Shown here: positions 49,401 through 55,975 of the stretch, in pieces
Position numbering within the stretch: the stretch's first letter is position 1
Layout: every line of letters begins with the position of its first letter
NCBI RefSeq assembly: GCF_026016445.1
Contig: NZ_CP096147.1
Span: forward strand, 904,501 to 968,500
From: Cognatishimia activa
GTDB lineage: Bacteria > Pseudomonadota > Alphaproteobacteria > Rhodobacterales > Rhodobacteraceae
Direction of reading: 5' to 3'
Length of the DNA stretch: 64,000 nucleotides
Notes under the pieces: model-generated
What the model was told of the DNA's origin: nothing
Database searches by the model: none
The model's input: only the letters and a program-made list of their open reading frames with translations
Program-made: the position numbers and the translations under genes

Positions 49401-50103
49401 GTCCAACCAGAAGCGCAACGCACTGCCGGTCTATGTGCAGATCGCCGAGCTGATCATCCGTGATGTCAGTTCTGGTCGGCTCAGCCATGGCGACCGGCTC
49501 CCGCCGGAGCGAGAGATGGCAGCAGAGTTTAACACCTCTGTCGGCACGCTGCGCAAGGCGCTGGCTGAGCTGACAAATAAAGGACTTTTGGAGCGAATTC
49601 AGGGCTCTGGGAATTACATCAAAACAGGGCAGGTGCGGGACAGCGTCTATGGCATGTTCCGACTGGAATTGCCGGAAGGCGGTGGTCTGCCAAGGGCTGA
49701 TTTGCTGTCCGTTGAGACCCTGCCAAAGCCGGATCATCTGCCGGTATTTGGCTATGCTGAACGGGGGGCTCGCATCCGCCGTCTACGCTACCTGAATGAT
49801 ACAATTATCGCTGTTGAGGAAATCTGGCTCGACGAATCGGCGGGGCAGGTCACGAAAGATGCTCTGTCTGATTCCCTTTATCGCTACTATCAGAAGCAGC
49901 TTGGCTTCTGGATCACGCGCGCCGAAGACCGCGTCAGCATCAATGAAGTGCCCCGCTGGGCACCCGAAACTTTCACGAAAACTCCGGGCACTCCGGTCGG
50001 CTATATTGAGCGTTTCAGCTGGGCTGATCGCGATTTACCGATCGAGTTTTCCCGAACTTGGTTTGATACAGACCAGGCCCTGTATGTGCAGCGCCTGAAG
50101 TAA
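49399..50103 (+). CDS. GntR/HutC-family transcriptional regulator of the sulfosugar cluster
   Basis: A 234-residue regulator. Residues about 8-75 form the winged helix: PVYVQIAELIIRDVSSGRLSHGDRLPPEREMA and TSVGTLRKALAELTNKGLLERIQGSGNYI. A UTRA ligand domain follows (residues about 95-232, GARIRRLRYLNDTIIAVEEIW, PIEFSRTWFDTDQALYV). UTRA domains bind sugars and phospho-sugars. The start is a TTG with AAGGG 10 bases upstream. No in-frame ATG precedes the DNA-binding domain. It shares a stop-start region with the next gene. Confidence 0.9.
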   Translation: MSNQKRNALPVYVQIAELIIRDVSSGRLSHGDRLPPEREMAAEFNTSVGTLRKALAELTNKGLLERIQGSGNYIKTGQVRDSVYGMFRLELPEGGGLPRADLLSVETLPKPDHLPVFGYAERGARIRRLRYLNDTIIAVEEIWLDESAGQVTKDALSDSLYRYYQKQLGFWITRAEDRVSINEVPRWAPETFTKTPGTPVGYIERFSWADRDLPIEFSRTWFDTDQALYVQRLK

Positions 50104-50114
50104 TGGAGACATCA

Positions 50115-51206
50115 ATGGACCGTATCATCAATTACGGCATCATCGGTTGCGGCATGATGGGGCAGGAACACATGCGCAATATCGCGTTGCTGGAAGGCGC
50201 GCGCGTGGCGGCGATCTTCGAACCCAATGAGATCATGGCCAACGCCGCTAAGGCGATTGAGCCCAATGCCGCGCTGTGCGCGAGCCTTGAAGAGCTTCTG
50301 GATCGTGATGATCTGGACTGTCTTTTGGTGGTTTCCCCAAACCACATGCACGTGCCTCAGCTGGAAGTGATTGCTGCGCGCAACCCATTGCCGTTGTTGA
50401 TGGAAAAGCCGTTGTTCACGGATCCAGCGGATGAGGAAAAGCTGCTTGCTTTCAAAGAATCCTATCCGGCCCCAATCTGGGTTGCGATGGAATATCGTTA
50501 TATGCCAGCGATCCAGTCTTTCCTTGAGGAAGCGCAAAAGGCGACTGGTGGCGTCAAGATGCTGACCATACGCGAGCACCGTTTCCCATTCTTGCAAAAG
50601 GTTGGCAACTGGAACCGCTTCAATCGCAATTCCGGCGGGACGTTGGTGGAAAAGTGCTGCCATTTCTTTGATCTGATGCGTCTGATCGTTGGCTCTGATC
50701 CGGTGCGGATCATGGCAAGCGCCGGCCAGGAGGTGAACCATCTGGATGAAAATTACGATGGAGAGGTATCAGATATTTGGGATAGCGCCTATGTCATCGT
50801 AGATTTCGAAAACGGCGCCCGCGGGATGCTGGAGCTTTGCATGTACGCGGAAGGCAGTAAGTTTCAGGAAGAAATCAGCGCCGTTGGACCTGAGGGTAAA
50901 ATCGAAGCGTTTGTCCCCGGGCCGGGGCGTTTCTGGCCAACACATCTGGGCGAACCACCCGTGTCTCAGGTGATCATCAGCCCCCGCAGCCCGAAAGGGC
51001 CTCAGATGGTTGAGGTTCCCGTGGATCCAACGCTTCTGGAGGCTGGAGATCACAACGGATCGACCTTCTATCAGCACGTGAAATTCCTTGAGGTTGTGCG
51101 CGGTGAAGGCGTGCCAGAGGTCTCATTGATGGATGGCGTGCATGCCGTGAAAATGGGGCTCTTGGCGCAGGAATCCGCAACAGACGGTACAACAAAATCG
51201 TTCTAG
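50115..51206 (+). CDS. Gfo/Idh/MocA-family protein, candidate NAD-dependent sulfoquinovosidase
   Basis: A 363-residue protein with an N-terminal NAD-binding fold (YGIIGCGMMGQEHMRN, GxGxxG) and the family Lys motif LLMEKPLFTD near residues 94-103. A substrate block, NSGGTLVEKCCHFFDLMRL, holds the His-x3-Asp region. The ATG at 50115 has GGAG 6 bases upstream and is preferred over ATG 50103. I recall a GH188 family of NAD-dependent sulfoquinovosidases, from MocA-like proteins, in Roseobacter sulfosugar clusters lacking a classical SQase. No GH31 enzyme is here. A sugar dehydrogenase role is the alternative. Confidence 0.8.
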   Translation: MDRIINYGIIGCGMMGQEHMRNIALLEGARVAAIFEPNEIMANAAKAIEPNAALCASLEELLDRDDLDCLLVVSPNHMHVPQLEVIAARNPLPLLMEKPLFTDPADEEKLLAFKESYPAPIWVAMEYRYMPAIQSFLEEAQKATGGVKMLTIREHRFPFLQKVGNWNRFNRNSGGTLVEKCCHFFDLMRLIVGSDPVRIMASAGQEVNHLDENYDGEVSDIWDSAYVIVDFENGARGMLELCMYAEGSKFQEEISAVGPEGKIEAFVPGPGRFWPTHLGEPPVSQVIISPRSPKGPQMVEVPVDPTLLEAGDHNGSTFYQHVKFLEVVRGEGVPEVSLMDGVHAVKMGLLAQESATDGTTKSF

Positions 51207-51271
51207 TCTGAGCCTGGAGTTGAAATGAAGAAGCTCGTGCAAGTGATTGCGCGGGCTTTCTTTTCTTTGGT

Positions 51272-52489
51272 TTAATGTGTGAGTTCTTCAGTTGGCCGTA
51301 GCACCAGCCAAATCAGCGCGCCACCTGCGAGCACCAAGAACGGTGCCATAGCAAGGTTCACAGCCGTCCAGCCCTGTACCGCGTCACCGCCAGAGCAGTT
51401 CATCAGACCTCCTGAGGCCAGCGAAGCCACCGTGACACCACCAAAGACAATCAGATCGTTCATACCCTGCATCTTACCCCGCTCATGTGGTTCATGAGAC
51501 ATAGTGAGCATCGTGGTCGCGCCGATGAAGCCAAAGTTCCAACCGACCCCCAGCAGGATCAAAGCGATAAAGAAGTTTTCCAGCGCCACGTCTTGCAGCG
51601 CGACAGCTCCGGCGCCTGCAAGAATTAAAAGACCCGCGGCGACGATTTTCTCAACACCAAATCGCGCGATCAGGTGCCCCGTGAAGAACGACGGTGCAAA
51701 CATCGCCAGAACGTGGCCGCTGACCACATCGGCAGCATTGTCTTGTGAATAGCCACAGCCCACGACCGCCAATGGTGTGGAGGTCATCATCAGGTTCATC
51801 AGAGCGTAAGAAACTGTTGCGCAGATCACGGCCACTGCAATGCGTGGGGTAGTGATCAGCTCCCAACGGCTGCGAGACGGGCGGTCGCCTTCTTTGGGTT
51901 GCTCGGGAAGGGGGATGTCTAGGAAGGCAAAGAGGCCCATACCGACCAGGTTCAGAACCAAGACAGCTGCATAGGTGCCCATGAAGGGGATCACGAATGC
52001 ATCTGCGGTCACTTTCACCAGCTGTGGGCCAAAGACCGCAGCAGCAAGTCCGCCAGCCATAACGTATGAGATCGCTTTCGGGCGGAAGGCGTCAGAGGCG
52101 CTATCTGCAGCAGCAAAACGATAAAAACCGTGTGCGCTCATATAGATACCGGTGAACAGGCTGCCGACGAGAAAGAGTGCAAAGCTGCTTGTGTAAAGCG
52201 CATAGGCGCCAACGGCGGCGCCAATAATGCCACCCGTCGCGCCCACAAAGAAGCCAGCGCGCCGGCCGTGTTTCTGCATAAAATTCGACATCGGCGTGGC
52301 CGAAAACATCGAGCCCAACACGATCAGAGAAATCGGCAATGTCGCAAAGCAGACGTTAGACGCCAAAGACTGTCCGGCAAGGCCGCCAATGGTGAAGATC
52401 ATTGGCATCTGAGCCCCGATAATGGCCTGCGCCAATACCAGAATGAATACGGTGCGCTTAGCGCGGCGATCATCAATCATTTGGGTCAT
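51272..52489 (-). CDS. MFS transporter
   Basis: A 405-residue permease with about twelve hydrophobic helices. It begins MTQMIDDRRAKRTVFILVLA. The MQKHGRRAGFFVGATGG loop is the MFS motif A equivalent, and the central loop around LPEQPKEGDRPSRSRW divides two halves. The ATG at 52489 is chosen over a TTG six bases earlier; no clear ribosome binding site is visible. It converges on the MocA gene. It could import sulfosugars, but its promoter and direction give no proof. Confidence 0.85.
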   Translation of the reverse strand: MTQMIDDRRAKRTVFILVLAQAIIGAQMPMIFTIGGLAGQSLASNVCFATLPISLIVLGSMFSATPMSNFMQKHGRRAGFFVGATGGIIGAAVGAYALYTSSFALFLVGSLFTGIYMSAHGFYRFAAADSASDAFRPKAISYVMAGGLAAAVFGPQLVKVTADAFVIPFMGTYAAVLVLNLVGMGLFAFLDIPLPEQPKEGDRPSRSRWELITTPRIAVAVICATVSYALMNLMMTSTPLAVVGCGYSQDNAADVVSGHVLAMFAPSFFTGHLIARFGVEKIVAAGLLILAGAGAVALQDVALENFFIALILLGVGWNFGFIGATTMLTMSHEPHERGKMQGMNDLIVFGGVTVASLASGGLMNCSGGDAVQGWTAVNLAMAPFLVLAGGALIWLVLRPTEELTH

Positions 52490-52539
52490 GCGCAATGGCT
52501 AGTCCCGTTCAGAGACTTTGAAAAGGGGATTGGTACAAT

Positions 52540-52570
52540 AAAGTGAACCAATTCGTTCACATTTCACTTT
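52540..52570. promoter_or_regulatory. Nested palindromic operator between MFS and alkA genes
   Basis: GTGAAC-CAATTC-GTTCAC (52543-52560) is a perfect 6-bp dyad of TetR-like type. An outer dyad AAAGTGAA (52540-52547)/TTCACTTT (52563-52570) overlaps it, so part of the site can pair in two ways. It lies in the divergent promoter, 51 bases from the MFS start. No regulator gene is adjacent. Confidence 0.5.
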
Positions 52571-52638
52571 CCGCATGAAACGGATTTGACAGGGGAACAT
52601 AGATCAGACCAGATGCGACCAGAAAGTTAGGGGTGAGT

Positions 52639-53268
52639 ATGGTTGGACGCATCATCAAAACGGAAGCCTGCGTTGCAGAGGGCGCGGCATGGTTGGCAGG
52701 CCAGGATGAACGTTTCCGACAGGCGCTGGAAATCACAGGCCCATTGCCCACACGTCTTCGAAAAGACGGATTTGATCAACTTTTAAGCGCCATTGTCTCT
52801 CAACAGGTCAGCGTAGCCGCCGCGCGTGCGATCTGGAAGCGGATGCGCGATGCGAAACTGACTGGTCCACGGAAGGTGATGTGGGCCACGGAAGAAGAAT
52901 TGCGCACTGTCGGATTAAGTCGCCAGAAAGTGCGTTATGCCAAGGCCCTGGCTGAAGCACGTATCAATTACAAAGACTTGCGCGACGCTCCAAACGCGGA
53001 AATCATTAAGACTCTGACCGAAGTCAGTGGCATCGGCATCTGGACCGCCGAGATCTATGCCATGTTCTCTCTAGGCCGCGCTGATGTCTTTGCACCCGGC
53101 GATCTGGCGCTTCAGGAAAGCGCGCGATTGCTATTTGATCTGCCCAAACGCCCAACCGAAAAACAACTACGCGTCATGGCGGAAGACTGGTCGCCATGGA
53201 GATCAGTTGCAGCGCGGCTCTTGTGGGCCTACTACCATGTGGCAAAAGACAGGGAAGGCATCGCATGA
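52639..53268 (+). CDS. alkA: DNA-3-methyladenine glycosylase 2 (AlkA-like)
   Basis: A 209-residue base-excision enzyme of the HhH-GPD superfamily that removes alkylated bases. DQLLSAIVSQQVSVAAARAIW and the hairpin LTEVSGIGIWTAEIYAMFSLG lead to the catalytic Asp region DVFAPGDLALQESARLL near residues 150-166. The N-terminal domain of full-length AlkA is missing, as in many alphaproteobacterial forms. ATG at 52639 has AGGGG 5 bases upstream. It overlaps the next gene (ATGA). Confidence 0.9.
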   Translation: MVGRIIKTEACVAEGAAWLAGQDERFRQALEITGPLPTRLRKDGFDQLLSAIVSQQVSVAAARAIWKRMRDAKLTGPRKVMWATEEELRTVGLSRQKVRYAKALAEARINYKDLRDAPNAEIIKTLTEVSGIGIWTAEIYAMFSLGRADVFAPGDLALQESARLLFDLPKRPTEKQLRVMAEDWSPWRSVAARLLWAYYHVAKDREGIA

Positions 53269-53930
53269 CTCGCGTTCTAAACACACTCCGCAAAGAACCG
53301 CTTTCGGGCGAAACCCGATCCGTTGTGGTGTTTCTGCATGGCTACGGTGCCAATGGGCAGGATTTAATCGGTCTGGCGGACCCACTGGCGGAACATCTGC
53401 CTGATACGCTTTTCCTGGCACCCGATGCGCCAGAAACCATTCCTGGCATGCCAATGGGGCTGCAATGGTTCCCGATCCCTTGGATTGATGGTTCGTCCGA
53501 GGAAGAAAGCGAACGCGGCATGATGGCAGCGGTCGAAGATCTGAACGCCTTCCTGGATGCGATGATGGTGGACGAGGATGTGCTGCCGGAACAGGTGGTG
53601 CTCTTTGGCTTTTCCCAAGGTACAATGATGTCGCTGCACGTGGCGCCACGTCGCGAAGATGAGGTTGCTGGCGTTGTGGCCTTCTCAGGTCGCTTGCTGC
53701 GTCCAGAGCTGTTGGCCGATGAAACCGTCAGCCGTCCTGCAGTGTTGCTGGTGCATGGCGATCAGGATGACGTTGTGCCGGTGCAATCCCTGCCGCAGGC
53801 GGCCGAAGCATTGCAGGAAGCCGGTTTCAAAGATGTCTTCGCGCACATCATGAAGGGCACAGCTCATGGCATCGCGCCAGATGGGCTGAGCGTTTCTCTG
53901 GCCTTTATGAGGGATAAGTTGGGGCTTTAA
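53265..53930 (+). CDS. Phospholipase/carboxylesterase family alpha/beta hydrolase
   Basis: A 221-residue esterase. VVVFLHGYGANGQDLIGLAD holds the oxyanion His-Gly, VVLFGFSQGTMMSLHVA the nucleophile Ser of GFSQG (near residue 118), LVHGDQDDVVPV the catalytic Asp and GTAHGIAPDGL the His. This is the acyl-protein thioesterase/carboxylesterase pattern. It overlaps alkA by four bases. Substrate is not known. Confidence 0.9.
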   Translation: MTRVLNTLRKEPLSGETRSVVVFLHGYGANGQDLIGLADPLAEHLPDTLFLAPDAPETIPGMPMGLQWFPIPWIDGSSEEESERGMMAAVEDLNAFLDAMMVDEDVLPEQVVLFGFSQGTMMSLHVAPRREDEVAGVVAFSGRLLRPELLADETVSRPAVLLVHGDQDDVVPVQSLPQAAEALQEAGFKDVFAHIMKGTAHGIAPDGLSVSLAFMRDKLGL

Positions 53931-54092
53931 CGTCTACTGGTCTCAACTTGATTAGGCCCAATGCGCGTTTGCCACAATTGGTCGCTTTGGGTGAACAATG
54001 ATAATCACTGTAACGTGACTTCCTCTGTTTGCGGGTGTTCTTTCATCCGTGTAGAAATATCTTTTTCGTTGTTGAGCGCTTCATGGATTAGA

Positions 54093-54115
54093 TTAAGTTT
54101 CACATTGAAACTTAA
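54093..54115. promoter_or_regulatory. Perfect 10-bp dyad, operator or hairpin
   Basis: TTAAGTTTCA-CAT-TGAAACTTAA is a perfect inverted repeat with 10-base arms and a 3-base spacer. AT-rich arms and a short spacer suit a dimeric regulator's operator better than an RNA hairpin. It is 162 bases past the esterase stop and belongs to no obvious promoter. Confidence 0.5.
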
Positions 54116-54320
54116 CGCCAACACACCAGAGAAAACAGATAATGAACATCCGAACCGGCGGTGCTCTTTAGCACATATTGGGGGCGAGTGCTAAAAAATC
54201 ATGTCAATCCACTATATATGGTGTCTATTGGTTTTTTTAAGGGCGCCAGACACAAAATGTGCGTTCTCGGTGTTTGAACCGAAAAAAGGATTCGACTCAA
54301 TTTTAGCCGTGTGATATCGA

Positions 54321-54357
54321 AAAAAAACACCGACGCAGCTGCAACTGCGTCGGTGTT
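54321..54357 (-). terminator. Terminator-like hairpin, T run on the minus strand
   Basis: AACACCGACGCAG (54326-54338) pairs perfectly with CTGCGTCGGTGTT (54345-54357) around CTGCAA. The plus strand has an A run just before the stem, so a minus-strand transcript would end in a T run after a 13-bp stem, the classic terminator. No minus-strand gene is seen upstream. It implies an antisense or small RNA entering from 54360-54700. Confidence 0.6.
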
Positions 54358-54452
54358 AACCAAAACCGGATAAACCGGATCGTTTTAGAAGCTTCTGTCT
54401 CACCTCATACGGTGACACGGGGCGTGAGGCAAGAAAAATCTGTAGCGGTCCG

Positions 54453-54477
54453 GTTTGTCCAAATACAAAGGACAAAC
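54453..54477 (+). promoter_or_regulatory. Dyad over the ribosome binding site of the small HTH gene
   Basis: GTTTGTCC (54453-54460) and GGACAAAC (54470-54477) are a perfect 8-bp inverted repeat with spacer AAATACAAA. The second arm includes the AAGGA ribosome binding site of the ATG at 54481. It may be an operator bound by the HTH protein itself, or an RNA hairpin hiding the site. Confidence 0.5.
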
Positions 54478-54480
54478 ACT

Positions 54481-54702
54481 ATGTTTGATGAAGACGGCTT
54501 GCCGCAAAATCCGAAGAAACCCAGTAAAACAGTGACTCTTGAGATGGCCAAAGAGATTTGGCGTTTGAAAAAAGAGGGACACTTGCAGAGCCGTATTGCT
54601 GCGGTTGTCGACGTGAACCCTGGGCGCGTTTCTGAAGTTCTAACGGGGAAAAAATTCCCCGAGGCTGGGCCTAACGGCAATCCGCAAGGGTCGCTGTTCT
54701 GA
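54481..54702 (+). CDS. Small helix-turn-helix protein (73 aa)
   Basis: A 73-residue protein. Residues about 17-55, TVTLEMAKEIWRLKKEGHLQ then SRIAAVVDVNPGRVSEVLTGKKF, form a helix-turn-helix like that of resolvase or Cro-type proteins. The rest is polar and disordered-looking. Small proteins of this form occur in Rhodobacteraceae; the target is unknown. AAGGA lies 8 bases before the ATG inside a dyad. A GC stem-loop follows at 54709. Confidence 0.8.
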   Translation: MFDEDGLPQNPKKPSKTVTLEMAKEIWRLKKEGHLQSRIAAVVDVNPGRVSEVLTGKKFPEAGPNGNPQGSLF

Positions 54703-54708
54703 TCATCT

Positions 54709-54734
54709 TTTTGGGCGGTTTGCGCCGCCCAAAA
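54709..54734. other. Stem-loop after the small HTH gene
   Basis: TTTTGGGCGG (54709-54718) pairs with CCGCCCAAAA (54725-54734) around a TTTGCG loop. It is symmetrical, so either strand can form it, but neither side has a separate T run. It starts 6 bases after the HTH stop and probably ends that transcript. Confidence 0.5.
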
Positions 54735-54955
54735 TCACCTCGAAATGGTGAGCTTTGTGCAAGTAATCATTACGAGGTGTGGTTCACTGGCGCGCGGCTT
54801 TCAGCAAATTCGCCCTACAGAGCGGAATTTGGGTGAGGTGATACCATGCTCAGCCCAGCTTACATCTCAATTATTGCGCGAACAAATCCTTCCTGCTATT
54901 TCTAGCCCCAGCAGAACGCCGGGTCCACGGCGCTGTTTACCCGTGAGTATAAGGA

Positions 54956-55204
54956 ATGAACTACCTGAAGTTCGCTGCCTATGAGCAGCAGCTGAAGTGG
55001 CTAGCGCTGGCATTAGGCCTCGCGAGCACGATCTCTATTGTCCAAGGCTGGCAATTGGCCGCGATGCTTTTTAGCCTGCCGTTCTGTCTGATTTGGATAT
55101 TTTGCGCATGGCTCAGGAACGAGCCGCAGCTGAAATACATAAACGTGATTTTTGCCGTTTTGTATGTTTATGGGATTGGTCGCTACTTTATCGTGACCAC
55201 CTGA
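54956..55204 (+). CDS. Small membrane protein (82 aa), unknown function
   Basis: An 82-residue frame, MNYLKFAAYEQQLKWLALAL onwards, with two to three hydrophobic helices (about residues 14-28, 33-49 and 60-78) divided by a polar loop WLRNEPQLKY. The ATG follows directly on AAGGA, which is closer than a normal ribosome binding site; an alternative start is not evident. The amphipathic start and aromatic-rich helices suggest a real inner-membrane protein. No family recognised. Confidence 0.6.
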   Translation: MNYLKFAAYEQQLKWLALALGLASTISIVQGWQLAAMLFSLPFCLIWIFCAWLRNEPQLKYINVIFAVLYVYGIGRYFIVTT

Positions 55205-55275
55205 ACAAACAGTCTGCCTGAAATCTAAGCTGTCACGCTATCGTTACGGAATCGCCTTAGCCAATCTGCAAAGAC

Positions 55276-55347
55276 ATATATCGTGGGGGTTGCCAAGGCG
55301 TTGCCGCGATATATAGTAGAGGTAGAGCTGGGCGGGACGTCCCGCCC
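55276..55347. promoter_or_regulatory. Two palindromes upstream of the HNH gene
   Basis: ATATATCG (55276-55283) is inverted at CGATATAT (55307-55314). Further on, GGGCGGGAC-GTCCCGCCC (55330-55347) is a perfect 18-base palindrome. They lie 44-115 bases before the HNH start. The first could be an operator; the second would make a strong hairpin in the leader. Confidence 0.5.
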
Positions 55348-55390
55348 GAATGCTGGAAAATCAGGCAGTTGGGCGGAGGTTGAGTCCCAA

Positions 55391-55975
55391 ATGGATGGCG
55401 ATTTCAGGACAGAGTTTGTACATCAGCCCGGTGGGTTGAAACAGCATCCTGCATTGGTGTTGAATGCGGATTATCGGCCGCTTTCCTATTATCCGCTATC
55501 ACTCTGGCCTTGGCAGGATGCGATCAAAGCGGTCTACATGGATCGGGTGGATATCGTCGCTGAATATGACACCTATGTGCACAGTCCGAGTACGCAGATC
55601 AAAATCCCCTCTGTTGTTGTTCTCAGAGATTACGTCAAACCAGTAAAGCGCGTGGCCTTCACGCGCTTTAATCTTTTTTTGCGGGATGAATTTCAATGTC
55701 AGTACTGTGGCGCCAAGGGTGACCTCACCTTTGACCATGTGGTGCCGCGTGCGGCCGGGGGTGTGACCAGTTGGGAAAATGTGGTGGCGGCGTGTAGCCC
55801 GTGCAATCTGAAGAAAGGCTCAAAGAGCTTGCAAAACACGCATTTGCAACTGCGCAAACCGCCGCGTCAGCCCCATGCAGAAGAATTGCGCAATATGGGG
55901 CGGAAATTCCCACCCAACTACCTGCACGATAGCTGGGTGGACTTCCTTTATTGGGATGCGGAGCTCGACGCTTAA
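55391..55975 (+). CDS. HNH endonuclease family protein
   Basis: A 194-residue protein. The zinc-bound HNH core is CQYCGAKGDLTFDHVVPRAAGGVTSWENVVAACSPCN near residues 105-140. It holds two CxxC pairs, the His of DHVVPR, Asn of WENVV, and a following His/Asn region. The N-terminal LVLNADYRPLSYYPLSLWPWQDAIKAVYMDRV is the conserved start of a chromosomal HNH family common in alphaproteobacteria and cyanobacteria. Upstream in-frame residues (from 55283) look random. GGAGG lies 11 bases before the ATG. The role is not established; it overlaps ocd tail to tail. Confidence 0.85.
   Translation: MDGDFRTEFVHQPGGLKQHPALVLNADYRPLSYYPLSLWPWQDAIKAVYMDRVDIVAEYDTYVHSPSTQIKIPSVVVLRDYVKPVKRVAFTRFNLFLRDEFQCQYCGAKGDLTFDHVVPRAAGGVTSWENVVAACSPCNLKKGSKSLQNTHLQLRKPPRQPHAEELRNMGRKFPPNYLHDSWVDFLYWDAELDA

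Larger units (their letters stand above)
53931..54480. other. 550-base non-coding region rich in secondary structure
   Basis: No convincing gene is present. It contains: a dyad TTAAGTTTCA-CAT-TGAAACTTAA (54093-54115); an AGCAC segment (54170-54174) that can pair with GTGCT on either side (54161-54165 or 54188-54192); a long T run near 54231; a terminator-like stem at 54326-54357; a direct repeat AACCGGATAAACCGGAT (54365-54381); and the dyad at 54453-54477. Composition is AT-richer than the flanking genes. It may hold a small RNA, especially on the minus strand. Confidence 0.5.

Noticed and set aside
53989..54003. Fur-like AATGATAATCA sequence
   Set aside because: Only half of a site, and Rhodobacteraceae iron regulators use other motifs; no iron gene follows.
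54745..54984. A 79-codon frame upstream of the small membrane protein
   Set aside because: Composition looks random and it overlaps the better membrane frame; no motif.
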